Part shown: positions 8,283 to 16,555 of the stretch, piece by piece | Position numbering within the stretch: position 1 is the first letter of the stretch | Layout: each line of letters opens with the position of its first letter | NCBI GenBank assembly: GCA_944389515.1 | Contig: CALXMQ010000004.1 | Coordinates: 22,703 to 86,702 of the forward strand | DNA from: an uncultured Alphaproteobacteria bacterium | GTDB lineage: Bacteria > Pseudomonadota > Alphaproteobacteria > Rs-D84 | Reading direction: 5' to 3' | Length of the DNA: 64,000 nucleotides | Made by a program: the position numbers and the translations under genes | Notes under the pieces: model-generated | What the model saw: the letters and a program-made list of their open reading frames with translations, nothing else | Database searches by the model: none | Told to the model about the DNA's origin: nothing

Positions 8283-8699
8283 TTATTTTATACGATTAAA
8301 TTTTTCACGCCAAAAGACATTACGATTACGTTTCAAAACTTCGTATTGTATTTTGTTTTCAAAATATTCCCGATTAAATGAATAATATTTGCATTTATCT
8401 TTATCACACGGCCAACAACTTTTAACAAAATTTGGACATTCAAATTCATATTCACGCAATACAGGCATCCCCGTTTCAAAATCCAGTTCTGGCCGCCATA
8501 CCTTTTGCACACACCCAGCAAAAATCTGGGCTGGTGGCACAATCCCATAATTTTTACCAACATTTGCCATCATACCAATATACGCACGACGCATATTTCG
8601 ATGCACATTTGATATTTGTGAATTTAACTTTCGATATTCTGTAAAATCTGCACAAATTTGTTTTCCAGAATTATTCATTAAATATTTAATTATTTTCAT
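8283..8699 (-). CDS. Small Cys-rich protein of the lepA-linked family
   Basis: A 138-residue protein with no signal peptide. ADFTEYRKLNSQISNVHRNM near the N-terminus matches the neighbouring 125-residue protein. The C-terminus CDKDKCKYYSFNREYF-x2-K-x2-Y then FWREKF matches both neighbours. Unlike the gene at 7264 it has no acyl-carrier domain. It begins 20 bases after the lepA stop with AAAGGCGTTGCC before the ATG, so it probably depends on lepA transcription. The function is unknown. Confidence 0.7.
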   Translation of the reverse strand: MKIIKYLMNNSGKQICADFTEYRKLNSQISNVHRNMRRAYIGMMANVGKNYGIVPPAQIFAGCVQKVWRPELDFETGMPVLREYEFECPNFVKSCWPCDKDKCKYYSFNREYFENKIQYEVLKRNRNVFWREKFNRIK

Positions 8700-8718
8700 G
8701 GCAACGCCTTTGGTATTA

Positions 8719-10515
8719 TCAGTTTACTTTTAATGCATTTATAAATGCAGACTGTGGAATTTCTACATTTCCAAATGTCCGCATACGTTTTTTTCCCTCC
8801 TTTTGCTTTTCCAGCAACTTGCGCTTACGCGTAATATCACCACCATAACATTTGGCAGTCACATCTTTACGATACGCCGCAATGGTTTCACGTGCGATAA
8901 TTTTCCCACCGATTGCGGCCTGTAATGGTATTTTGAATTGATGCCGTGGGATTAAATCCTTTAACCGTTCAACGATTTGCCGACCGCGTTTTTCTGCGAA
9001 ACTGCGATGACACATAAACGACAAAGGTTCTACATTTTCATCATTGACCAATATTGATACCTTAACCAAATCAGACGGCCGATACCCCTGAACCACATAA
9101 TCAAACGACGCATATCCTGATGATATAGATTTAACCCGGTCATAAAAATCGAACACAATTTCTGCCAATGGTAATTGATAAACCAACACGGCCCGATTTC
9201 CAACATATGAAATATTTTCCTGAACCCCACGCCGTTCTGCACACAACGACATAATTCCACCCATATATTTATCAGGCATCATAATTGTCGCACGCACCCA
9301 CGGTTCTTCAACAGATGCGATTCGTGTTGGATCTGGCATATCAGCAGGATTTTCTAAATCCATAACCGACCCATCACGTAAATAAACCTTGTATAACACA
9401 CTGGGCACAGTGTTTATCAAATTCAGTCCAAATTCACGTCGCAACCGTTCACTGATTATTTCCATATGCAGCAAGCCTAAAAATCCGCAACGCAACCCAA
9501 ACCCCAGCGCAGATGATTTTTCAACAGTAAATACAAACGATGCATCGTTTAACGCTAACTTTTCTGCCCCATCACGCAACGCCGGATAATCATCTGCTTC
9601 GACCGGAAAGAACGATGCAAACACCACCGGCACAGATGGCTTGAACCCAGGTAACGGAACACAACTTGCCCCACTGCGCGCATCAACAATAGTATCCCCA
9701 ACCTTGCAGTCATGGATTGTTTTCATACCTGTGATAATAAATCCAATTTCACCCGTTTCCAACGAATCGACATCAACCATCTTAGGTGTAAAATATCCAA
9801 TTTTTTCAATAATATATTCTGCACCGGTTGCCATAAATCGTATTTTTTGTCCGCGCGACAGATTACCATCCACAACGCGCACCAACACCACAACCCCCAG
9901 ATATGAATCATACCAAGAATCCACCAACAACGCACGTGCCGGCGCATTTTCATCGCCACGTGGTGCCGGTAATTTTTGCACAATTTCTTCTAATAATTCT
10001 GGAACACCTGCCCCAGTTTTACCAGACACGCATAACGCATTTGCCGCGTCCAATCCGATTACATCTGCAATTTGTTCACGTGTTGCATCAACATCACTGG
10101 ACGGCAAATCAATTTTATTCAGCACAGGCAACATTTCTAAATCATTATCCAATGCCAAATACGCATTTGCCAACGTTTGCGCTTGGACCCCTTGGGTTGC
10201 GTCAACTAAAATCAACGCACCTTCGCATGCCGCCAAAGAACGTGATACTTCATACGAAAAATCGACATGGCCTGGTGTATCCATCAAATTTAACTGATAC
10301 GTTTGACCATCTTTGGCTGTGTAATTCAATCGAACTGTTTGCGCCTTTATCGTGATACCCCGTTCACGTTCTATATCCATCGAATCTAAAACCTGAGCCT
10401 TCATTTCGCGTGATTGCAAACCACCAGTATATTCAATCAACCGATCAGACAATGTTGATTTTCCATGATCAATATGCGCAACAATGGCAAAGTTTCTAAT
10501 ATTATGCTGTTTCAT
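8719..10515 (-). CDS. lepA: Elongation factor 4 (LepA)
   Basis: A ribosome-binding translational GTPase, 598 residues as expected. GTP-binding motifs are AHIDHGKST (G1), DTPGHVDF (G3) and NKIDLP (G4). The LepA-specific C-terminus is present, with [20 protein letters not shown] and the ending [15 protein letters not shown]. The start [18 protein letters not shown] is preceded by CAGGATTTTTGT. A good promoter lies at 10553-10581. It is the first gene of a leftward set that continues into the Cys-rich genes. Confidence 0.98.
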   Translation of the reverse strand: MKQHNIRNFAIVAHIDHGKSTLSDRLIEYTGGLQSREMKAQVLDSMDIERERGITIKAQTVRLNYTAKDGQTYQLNLMDTPGHVDFSYEVSRSLAACEGALILVDATQGVQAQTLANAYLALDNDLEMLPVLNKIDLPSSDVDATREQIADVIGLDAANALCVSGKTGAGVPELLEEIVQKLPAPRGDENAPARALLVDSWYDSYLGVVVLVRVVDGNLSRGQKIRFMATGAEYIIEKIGYFTPKMVDVDSLETGEIGFIITGMKTIHDCKVGDTIVDARSGASCVPLPGFKPSVPVVFASFFPVEADDYPALRDGAEKLALNDASFVFTVEKSSALGFGLRCGFLGLLHMEIISERLRREFGLNLINTVPSVLYKVYLRDGSVMDLENPADMPDPTRIASVEEPWVRATIMMPDKYMGGIMSLCAERRGVQENISYVGNRAVLVYQLPLAEIVFDFYDRVKSISSGYASFDYVVQGYRPSDLVKVSILVNDENVEPLSFMCHRSFAEKRGRQIVERLKDLIPRHQFKIPLQAAIGGKIIARETIAAYRKDVTAKCYGGDITRKRKLLEKQKEGKKRMRTFGNVEIPQSAFINALKVN

Positions 10516-10552
10516 ACAAAAATCCTGGTGCAGACCATCAAACTATGCGGCA

Positions 10553-10581
10553 ATGATACACCAGTATATATAAACTTGCAA
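10553..10581 (-). promoter_or_regulatory. lepA promoter
   Basis: TTGCAA, 17 bp, TATCAT on the minus strand, with a leader of about 30 bases. No other good promoter was seen between lepA and the Cys-rich genes. Confidence 0.65.
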
Positions 10582-10588
10582 TCTGTTT

Positions 10589-11056
10589 TTATCTTTTATT
10601 TGTATTTAATATTTTGCCCATTATGTATTTACCACCAATATTGATATATCCATGCCTGGAATAAAATTGTGCGGCTTGGATTGTCGGCACACGTTGCAAT
10701 ACAATCGCACCGACGCCATTTGCACAACAATATTCTTCATACGTTCGCAGCAATGTTCCACCAATTCCAGACCGATGATACCGCTTGTCCACAAATAAAC
10801 TGTCTATCTTGGACTGAACAATGTTTCCGCACCACTGCTGAAATACTGGTGCACCTAAAATTTTACCTTTGATAAATCCCAATGGTCCCCATACACCGTT
10901 ATACAAGAATAAAATATGCCCACGACTTTGCACATCATCACGCAATGTACCCTGTATCCCAATCGCAGCCCCCGGCCGCACCTGATCCACAATACAATAC
11001 AGACTGTTCACCAAAGAATCACTTACATTAAAAACTTGATTTACTGGCGATTTCAT
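10589..11056 (-). CDS. GNAT-family N-acetyltransferase
   Basis: A 155-residue acetyl-CoA-dependent transferase. The acetyl-CoA-binding motif A is SLFVDKRYHRSGIGGTLLRTYEEYC split around R-x-x-G-x-G/G, and the C-terminal AAQFYSRHGYINIGGKYIMGK is the usual motif B end. The substrate is not evident. Its ATG lies one base after the rbfA stop codon, so translation is coupled to rbfA. Confidence 0.85.
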   Translation of the reverse strand: MKSPVNQVFNVSDSLVNSLYCIVDQVRPGAAIGIQGTLRDDVQSRGHILFLYNGVWGPLGFIKGKILGAPVFQQWCGNIVQSKIDSLFVDKRYHRSGIGGTLLRTYEEYCCANGVGAIVLQRVPTIQAAQFYSRHGYINIGGKYIMGKILNTNKR

Positions 11057-11057
11057 A

Positions 11058-11411
11058 TTATTCGCTTAAACCATCTAATAATTTATCAATGCGTTCTGCC
11101 CGGTCCAAAGTATCATCATATTCGAATCGGATTTCAGGCACATATTTTTGATTCATCCGCGCTGCTAATTCATACCGCACAGTCTTGGTAATTTCGTCTA
11201 ATCGTTTTTGTACCATGGCAATATCGTTATTACGCGAATAATAAAACAAGCGCACAAATTGCAATCCACCATGCGCCACCGCCCCCACCAATGACACCCC
11301 AGATACAATTTTATCATCACCAAAATCATCGCGCAGAATTTCTGCAACCAAAGTCTGAACTTTACTGGCAATACGCTGTGCACGATTAGAATTATTATTT
11401 TGCCGTTTCAT
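11058..11411 (-). CDS. rbfA: Ribosome-binding factor A
   Basis: A 117-residue KH-fold factor that helps mature the 30S subunit, especially the 5' end of 16S rRNA. RAQRIASKVQTLVAEIL at the N-terminus and ELAARMNQKYVPEIRFEYDD near the C-terminus are family blocks. It is not next to infB or truB here, its usual partners. The ribosome site GGATAAAGC precedes the start. Confidence 0.92.
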   Translation of the reverse strand: MKRQNNNSNRAQRIASKVQTLVAEILRDDFGDDKIVSGVSLVGAVAHGGLQFVRLFYYSRNNDIAMVQKRLDEITKTVRYELAARMNQKYVPEIRFEYDDTLDRAERIDKLLDGLSE

Positions 11412-11432
11412 GCTTTATCCATTTATATATTC

Positions 11433-11464
11433 GATTGTAAATTATAAAATAATAAATTACAATC
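11433..11464. repeat. Inverted repeat between divergent rbfA and yqaA-like gene
   Basis: GATTGTAA and TTACAATC form a perfect 8-bp inverted repeat around a 16-base AT-only centre. Its place between two divergent genes suggests an operator or overlapping promoters; this is inference. Confidence 0.4.
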
Positions 11465-11497
11465 AAGTAAATTTTTTGTCCAACGGAAAGGAAACTT

Positions 11498-12073
11498 ATG
11501 AAATTCGCAGAATATATTTTAAGTAAATCAGAAAGTCGCGCATACGCATGGATTGTATTTATTTTAACAATCTGCGAATCGATATTTTTGTTTATTCCAC
11601 CCGAAGTATTTATGACCCCACCAATTATTGCGAATAAAAAGCGCGCTGTTCCGATAACGATTGCGGCATCATTGGGATCTATTGTTGGCGGTATATTGGC
11701 ATATATGATTGGCGCCTGGTTATGGGATTCTTTGGGCCAATGGATAATACACACATTTACCAATCCAGAATTGATTGAAACGGCAATAAAACCGATGTTC
11801 AGCAAATATGGCATTTTAATAATTGTGCTGACTGCTGTTACCCCGATACCATATAAATTATTAGCCATATGGTTGGGATTTATCGGATATCCACTGTGGA
11901 TATTTGTTGGTGTATCTGCGATATTCCGCACTGGTCGTTTTGCAATAATTGCGACGTTATTGTATTTTTTCCAAGAACGCGCGAACGCAATCGTCAAGAA
12001 ATACTTTTGGCCATTGACAATCGGTGCAATTATTGCGGCCGGATTGGGCATCGGATTGATATCACTGTTTTAA
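11498..12073 (+). CDS. YqaA/DedA-type (VTT) membrane protein
   Basis: A 191-residue inner-membrane protein with four or five hydrophobic segments. The block VLTAVTPIPYKLLAIWLGF matches the conserved T-P-I-P-Y-K signature of the YqaA branch of the SNARE-associated/VTT family, proposed lipid transporters or scramblases. The start follows a strong GGAAAGGAAACTT. It is convergent with the PAP2 phosphatase gene, with only 8 bases between stops and no clear terminator. Confidence 0.88.
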   Translation: MKFAEYILSKSESRAYAWIVFILTICESIFLFIPPEVFMTPPIIANKKRAVPITIAASLGSIVGGILAYMIGAWLWDSLGQWIIHTFTNPELIETAIKPMFSKYGILIIVLTAVTPIPYKLLAIWLGFIGYPLWIFVGVSAIFRTGRFAIIATLLYFFQERANAIVKKYFWPLTIGAIIAAGLGIGLISLF

Positions 12074-12081
12074 TTAAAATA

Positions 12082-12642
12082 TTAAAAGACAAAATTAAAC
12101 CGCAACCCCACGCTTTGTGTATCTGCACTGACAACAACTTGCTTTTTTTCGTCCGCAAAAATCCATGCAGATAAAAAACCGATTGCGGCACCTGCCAAAA
12201 CATCATGCGTATAATGCATGCGCGCCTCTACCCGTGAAAAGCCAACAAATGTGGCCAACACATATGGCACAATCGCCTGCTTGATACCATAACGCCGATG
12301 AATAAATGCCGCCTGTGCAAATGCATTTGCCGTATGACCAGACGGGAAACTGTCACCCCCACTGCCATTGGGACGCATTTCAAAAACATTTTCTTTTATA
12401 CCATCGACAACTGTGGATTTTATCAAATTGACTACTATCAGTTGTTTTAATCCGTTCCAATCGTAATCATACCACTTGTCCCAATCAGAATTATATACAG
12501 TGGCACCAAAAGAATACACAGGCAAAATTTTAAAAGAAATAAAATCTCCCATTTTTTCGATAAAGTCACCACCACACGCACCAGACACCGCCCCACACGA
12601 CACAGCAACACATACCGCGCCCACTAATAAAAATCGCGACAT
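12082..12642 (-). CDS. PAP2-family lipid phosphatase
   Basis: A 186-residue phosphatase. The three catalytic motifs are KENVFEMRPNG (K-x6-R-P), SFPSGHTANAF with the catalytic His, and SRVEARMHYTHDVLAGAAIG with R and H. The N-terminus is a signal peptide or membrane anchor (MSRFLLVGAVCVAVSCGAVS). It would act on phosphatidic acid, undecaprenyl pyrophosphate or a related lipid phosphate at the periplasmic face. The start ATG follows AAGGGATGTGTA, only 16 bases after the T-run of an intrinsic terminator. This arrangement implies that expression depends on reading through a structured leader. Confidence 0.9.
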   Translation of the reverse strand: MSRFLLVGAVCVAVSCGAVSGACGGDFIEKMGDFISFKILPVYSFGATVYNSDWDKWYDYDWNGLKQLIVVNLIKSTVVDGIKENVFEMRPNGSGGDSFPSGHTANAFAQAAFIHRRYGIKQAIVPYVLATFVGFSRVEARMHYTHDVLAGAAIGFLSAWIFADEKKQVVVSADTQSVGLRFNFVF

Positions 12643-12657
12643 TACACATCCCTTGGT

Positions 12658-13110
12658 AAAAAAACACCTGATCAGTGTTCAGGTGTCGGGAAGTTAGTCA
12701 TTCAAATATAACGATGAATCCGTTGCCTTTACCCAATGGGCTGTTGTATAGCAAACGACTTCCCGACAACTATCATGTCGGGAACACAAAGGTTAGTTAT
12801 TGCGTTATATTCGGGTGACTAAACCCGTCTACTAACACTGATGTTCATTGTAATTCTGAAACCAGAATTACGAAAAAATTTTACGCTGGGACAACAGATA
12901 AATCAAGTCCAAAATTCCCACACACATTGTTACTATGTGACACTGGGTGCAAAACACAGATTCATACCATCATGTGCCGTGGGACAAAACAAAATACTAT
13001 TGTGTATCACCACCGTCTCACACGGTGGTTATAATTCCGTACCACCATAAAAAACATTTGTATTTATGGGGTTTTGATTGGCATCCACTGCATTATCACC
13101 CAGTGGATTT
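12658..13110 (-). ncRNA. Structured leader RNA or ncRNA upstream of PAP2 gene
   Basis: This non-coding stretch of about 450 bases is full of perfect stems. Local hairpins (plus coordinates): 13083-13090/13101-13108; 13009-13016/13022-13029; 12850-12858/12863-12871 (9 bp); 12761-12768/12776-12783 (8 bp). Long-range helices: 12694-12700 with 12816-12822 and 12705-12713 with 12803-12811, which together make one extended arm; 12916-12927 with 12972-12984. Two pairings compete: 12758-12765 can also pair with 12687-12694, and 12834-12842 can pair with 12671-12679 inside the terminator. I see no match to tmRNA, RNase P RNA or SRP RNA signatures. Confidence 0.6.
12664..12686 (-). terminator. Intrinsic terminator just before the PAP2 start codon
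   Basis: On the minus strand ACACCTGA and TCAGGTGT form a perfect 8-bp stem with a 7-base loop, followed by T7. It lies 16 bases before the PAP2 start, the position expected for a transcription attenuator. Confidence 0.85.
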
Positions 13111-13218
13111 GACCATAAAATACCATACTTATTTTTTAATTATACATCACTGAATAAAGAAAAATATGTATTACGAATAAACATGCAACTTAAAATCTTT
13201 CTAATTAAATAAAAAAAA

Positions 13219-13236
13219 TCCCACCATGCGGTGGGA
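13219..13236 (-). terminator. Terminator of the repeat-protein gene set
   Basis: TCCCACC/GGTGGGA stem followed on the minus strand by T8. It lies directly after the stop codon of the last tandem repeat protein. Between it and 13110 I see only AT-rich sequence with a possible minus-strand promoter TTGCAT-16-TATTTT. Confidence 0.85.
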
Positions 13237-13240
13237 CTTT

Positions 13241-14935
13241 TTATTCTACCCAAATTGTTGCATATGTTGTGCCACTTTCACCACCAACCGGAATTTTAAC
13301 ATTTCCCTTGGTTACGGATACTTTTCCATCTGTTTGTGACACATCCGTCACAACCGCACCACTTCCCGTCACCGTACCTTTCAATGCAGTTATCTGGGAC
13401 TTGGTCGCATAAGTGCTTGCAATATTATTCCCAGATGCATCCGCCGTTGCACGTGCCGCAGTACCATCTTTATCCAACTTGTCTGCCAATGCAGTTGTCA
13501 GTCCAGAAATCTTGCTTTGTGCGATTGCAGCAGAACTGGAAATATTCGCATTTGTAATCAACGCAGGCGCAACATTACCCGACGAATTTACCACCATCAC
13601 ATCATTTGCATTTGATGTACCTTGGGCTGTTGCAACCTTGCCACTCAATTCAGTCTTGGTTGCATACGTGGATGTAATAACATTTCCACTGCCATCTTGT
13701 GTTGCCTTGGTCGCGGACGTCGCGGTGGTCGCAGTATCTGCCGTATCAGCATGATCCGCGTTTGTCGCATTGGTTGCATTGGTTGCATTTGTGGCTGTTG
13801 TTGCACTGGTTGCAGTATCCGCCTTGGTTGCACTGTTTACCGTTACAACACCTGTTGAACTGACAGATATATCACCACCAGATTTCACACCACCCAACGC
13901 ATCAGCGGTCGCAGCCTTCAACACATATTCATCTGGTAAATCAGCCGATGTAATAAATCCACTGTTGTTGGTCAGCTGGCTGGTTGTGGTCGGCACAGTA
14001 ATATTAATCGTTTTATTCGCAGACGCATTGGCAGTAAACGTGTCAACAGTCGCACCATTTTTCTGAATAGTCAACGTTGCATTATTTACCGTCGGAATTG
14101 TTGGCGTGTCTGTCAAATCATCATACGAACCACTGGTTGCCACATCTGCCAACCCAGAAATCTTAGATGCCGCAATCGCTGCACTGGCTGATATATCTGC
14201 ATTTACGATTGTGCCATCTGCGATTTTAGCTGACGTAACCGCACTATTTGCCAAATTATCATTTGCAACCGCACCCGTACCAATTTTTGCAGATGTAACC
14301 GCATCATCAGCAATCATGCCACTGGATATTGTTCCTGTTGTAACATTACCAGATGAATTTGTAATAACCGCTTTATTGGCTGCGTCTGTCCCTTGGGCAA
14401 TGGCGACTTTGCCATTTGCTGCTGTCTGGGCGGCACTGGCTGTGCTTTGTGCTGTTTTGGCCGCTGCGGCGGCGTCATCTGCCGCTTCTTGTGCCGCTTC
14501 GGCGGCCGCCTGGGCGGTACTGGCCGCATTTGTTGCAGTGCTGACCTTGCCAGAAACTTCCTTGATTGCGGTTACAACTGTTGTTGCAGTTGTCCCCATA
14601 TTTGTTGCATTTACTGTTCCAACCTGGGCGTTATATGTCGCGGTTGGCAATTTTGAATTCGCTGCCGTTTGGGCTGCTGCGGCTGCATCAGCCGCATCAT
14701 CAGCCGTGCTTTGCGCTGCTTCTGCTGCACTTTGGGCATTCGCAGCGGCACTGGCCGCATTTGTTGCAGTGGTACGAACAGTACCCAACGCAGAATTGGT
14801 GGCGTAATCGCCCGCAACCTGTCTGGTGCCAACCTGTTGGTCAACGTATCCCTGGGACGCAATATTTGCGTTTGCCACACTGACCGCCATCATGGCCATA
14901 AAAGAAACTGCGAAAATACTTTTTGACTTTATCAT
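13241..14935 (-). CDS. Secreted Ala-rich repeat protein, paralog 4
   Basis: A 564-residue protein with a signal peptide (MIKSKSIFAVSFMAMMAVSV, cleavage near ANA). NIASQGYVDQQVG directly after cleavage is shared with two paralogs. Residues 60-95 and 150-175 are Ala-rich heptad-like stretches (AANAQSAAEAAQSTADDAAD) that should form coiled coil. The middle has repeats of the form SAKI-GTGAVAND-LANSAVTSAKI and a T/N-rich run (TATNATNATNATNADHADTA). LDKDGTAARATADASGN also occurs in the 488-residue paralog. The C-terminus ends in Trp-Val-Glu. The pattern resembles phage tail-fibre stalks and adhesin stalks. A surface fibre is inferred. Confidence 0.75.
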   Translation of the reverse strand: MIKSKSIFAVSFMAMMAVSVANANIASQGYVDQQVGTRQVAGDYATNSALGTVRTTATNAASAAANAQSAAEAAQSTADDAADAAAAAQTAANSKLPTATYNAQVGTVNATNMGTTATTVVTAIKEVSGKVSTATNAASTAQAAAEAAQEAADDAAAAAKTAQSTASAAQTAANGKVAIAQGTDAANKAVITNSSGNVTTGTISSGMIADDAVTSAKIGTGAVANDNLANSAVTSAKIADGTIVNADISASAAIAASKISGLADVATSGSYDDLTDTPTIPTVNNATLTIQKNGATVDTFTANASANKTINITVPTTTSQLTNNSGFITSADLPDEYVLKAATADALGGVKSGGDISVSSTGVVTVNSATKADTATSATTATNATNATNATNADHADTADTATTATSATKATQDGSGNVITSTYATKTELSGKVATAQGTSNANDVMVVNSSGNVAPALITNANISSSAAIAQSKISGLTTALADKLDKDGTAARATADASGNNIASTYATKSQITALKGTVTGSGAVVTDVSQTDGKVSVTKGNVKIPVGGESGTTYATIWVE

Positions 14936-15039
14936 AACTGTATTTACCTACACTAAATCGTTTCGTTCCACTGCTTTATTTATTTTATTCAACTGTTCCC
15001 TGTTGTGTGCGGTGTATTTGCACCGCACACAATTTTTCA

Positions 15040-16506
15040 CTATTCACCATCTGTGCTGCGTTCAATAACTTCCCATGCATATTGAGAATTATTATACGTC
15101 AACACGCATTTGTTGGTCGGTTCTGCACATGTTCCAGACGGTTTTGGAATCGCCGCATTTGCAGTTGTTTGCGCCTGGGTCGCAGTTGATTGTGCTGCTT
15201 CTGCTGCACTTTGGGCTGTTGCTGCATCTTCTAATGCCTGGGTGGCATCTTCCTGGGCAGCGGCCGCCGCAGATTGTGCCGCGGTTGCAGTACTGCTGGC
15301 TGTATTTGCCGTACCACGCACTTCGTTGATTGCGCCTACAACAGTCTTGTTCGTTGTTTCCAGACCTTCATCAGTCTTGTCTTGCTTTAATGCCAAGTTA
15401 TCATCAGTTGCCATATTGGCAATTTCTGCCTTGGTTGCATACGTTGTTGTGATTACATTACCAGACGCGTCCGCCGTTGCACGTGCCGCGGTACCATCTT
15501 TATCCAACTTGCCTGCCAAACCACTTGTCAACGCACCTGTTGTTGCAAATTCTGCTGCATTATGCGTTACGATATCACCATATCCTTCGATGGTAGATTC
15601 AACCGCATCAACCGCATTCTGCGCACCTGTTGCTGTTGTTTGTGCTGCGGCCGCCTTTGATGCAACTTCATTGATTGCTGCGACTGCATTAGTTTTGGCT
15701 TGGGTTGTCAATTCAGACAATGTACCAATGTTTGTCAATGCCGATTGCGCGTTTGTGCTGGCCGTGTTGGCAACTGTTTCTATTGATTTCACTGCATAAT
15801 CAGCATCTGCATCTGTCTTGGTTACATATTCTGCCAAATCAGCCTGTTGCAATGCTGTATCTGCCTTGTCCAAAGATGCATTGACTGTATCCGACAATTT
15901 TGCTTCTGTCACAGCCTTGTCCGCAATATCAACGGTTGCAACTGCGCCATCTGTAATCTGGGCACTGCCCACAGCATCCAATTCTGCCAATGCGCCCAAA
16001 TCAGCCGTATTCGCTTTGCCAGTCATCTGTGTTTGCAATGTGTCAATTTCACCTTCGGCGGTAGTAACACGTGTACCTAATGCATCCAAATCACCACTGC
16101 TGGCGATACCTTCGGTTTCTGTCTGGATGGTATCCCATACCGCCTTGGCTGATGGATATTGTGCATCTGTTGATTCTGCTGACAATGTTTGTGTTTTGTT
16201 TGTCGTTCTTTCAACATTGGTTATATCACCTGGCTGAACCGCGGTATCCGCCAACGCCCCTTGGGCTGCGGTTGCATATTCTGCTGAATTATGCGTTACG
16301 ATGTCGCCATATGTTTCCATTGTATCTTGGATTTCACCAATCGATGTTGTATGTCCAGATACTGTGCCTTGTAACGTTGAAACCGTTGATGAAACACCAC
16401 CAACCCGTTGATCAACGTATCCTTTTGATGCGATACTTGCATTTGCGGCATTGGTCGACACAACGGCCAATAACGTTGCAAATATTCCTGCTGTCAGTTT
16501 CTTCAT
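15040..16506 (-). CDS. Secreted Ala-rich repeat protein, paralog 3
   Basis: A 488-residue protein with a signal peptide (MKKLTAGIFATLLAVVSTNA) and then SIASKGYVDQRVGG. The body alternates coiled-coil-like Ala/Gln/Thr stretches (SSTATAAQSAAAAAQEDATQ) with repeats such as SAQITDGAVATVDIADKAVTEAKL. YGDIVTHN occurs twice. The C-terminus has a Cys pair (CAEPTNKCVL) and an aromatic end (YAWEVIE), like the 597-residue paralog. AAGGAAAA precedes the ATG. The next gene in the set starts about 100 bases after its stop. An exported fibrous protein is inferred; no enzymatic motif was seen. Confidence 0.75.
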   Translation of the reverse strand: MKKLTAGIFATLLAVVSTNAANASIASKGYVDQRVGGVSSTVSTLQGTVSGHTTSIGEIQDTMETYGDIVTHNSAEYATAAQGALADTAVQPGDITNVERTTNKTQTLSAESTDAQYPSAKAVWDTIQTETEGIASSGDLDALGTRVTTAEGEIDTLQTQMTGKANTADLGALAELDAVGSAQITDGAVATVDIADKAVTEAKLSDTVNASLDKADTALQQADLAEYVTKTDADADYAVKSIETVANTASTNAQSALTNIGTLSELTTQAKTNAVAAINEVASKAAAAQTTATGAQNAVDAVESTIEGYGDIVTHNAAEFATTGALTSGLAGKLDKDGTAARATADASGNVITTTYATKAEIANMATDDNLALKQDKTDEGLETTNKTVVGAINEVRGTANTASSTATAAQSAAAAAQEDATQALEDAATAQSAAEAAQSTATQAQTTANAAIPKPSGTCAEPTNKCVLTYNNSQYAWEVIERSTDGE

Positions 16507-16555
16507 TTTTCCTTCTTTTTTCTTACTTTATTTCTTTTTCAAATTCCCTGTGGTA

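Noticed and set aside
11395..12051. A 218-codon minus-strand frame opposite the YqaA-like gene
   Set aside because: It is a shadow of a membrane protein; the plus strand has the ribosome site and family motif.
12841..13050. A 69-codon plus-strand frame in the PAP2 leader
   Set aside because: No ribosome site, and the region is dominated by perfect stems on the minus strand.
12658..13110. tmRNA, RNase P RNA or SRP RNA
   Set aside because: None of the conserved cores (tag end plus CCA and T-arm, GAGGAAAGTCC-type P RNA box, SRP tetraloop domain) could be found on either strand.
13770..14807. Long plus-strand frames opposite the Ala-rich repeat genes
   Set aside because: They are shadows of Ala/Thr-rich codons on the other strand and lack starts and ribosome sites.
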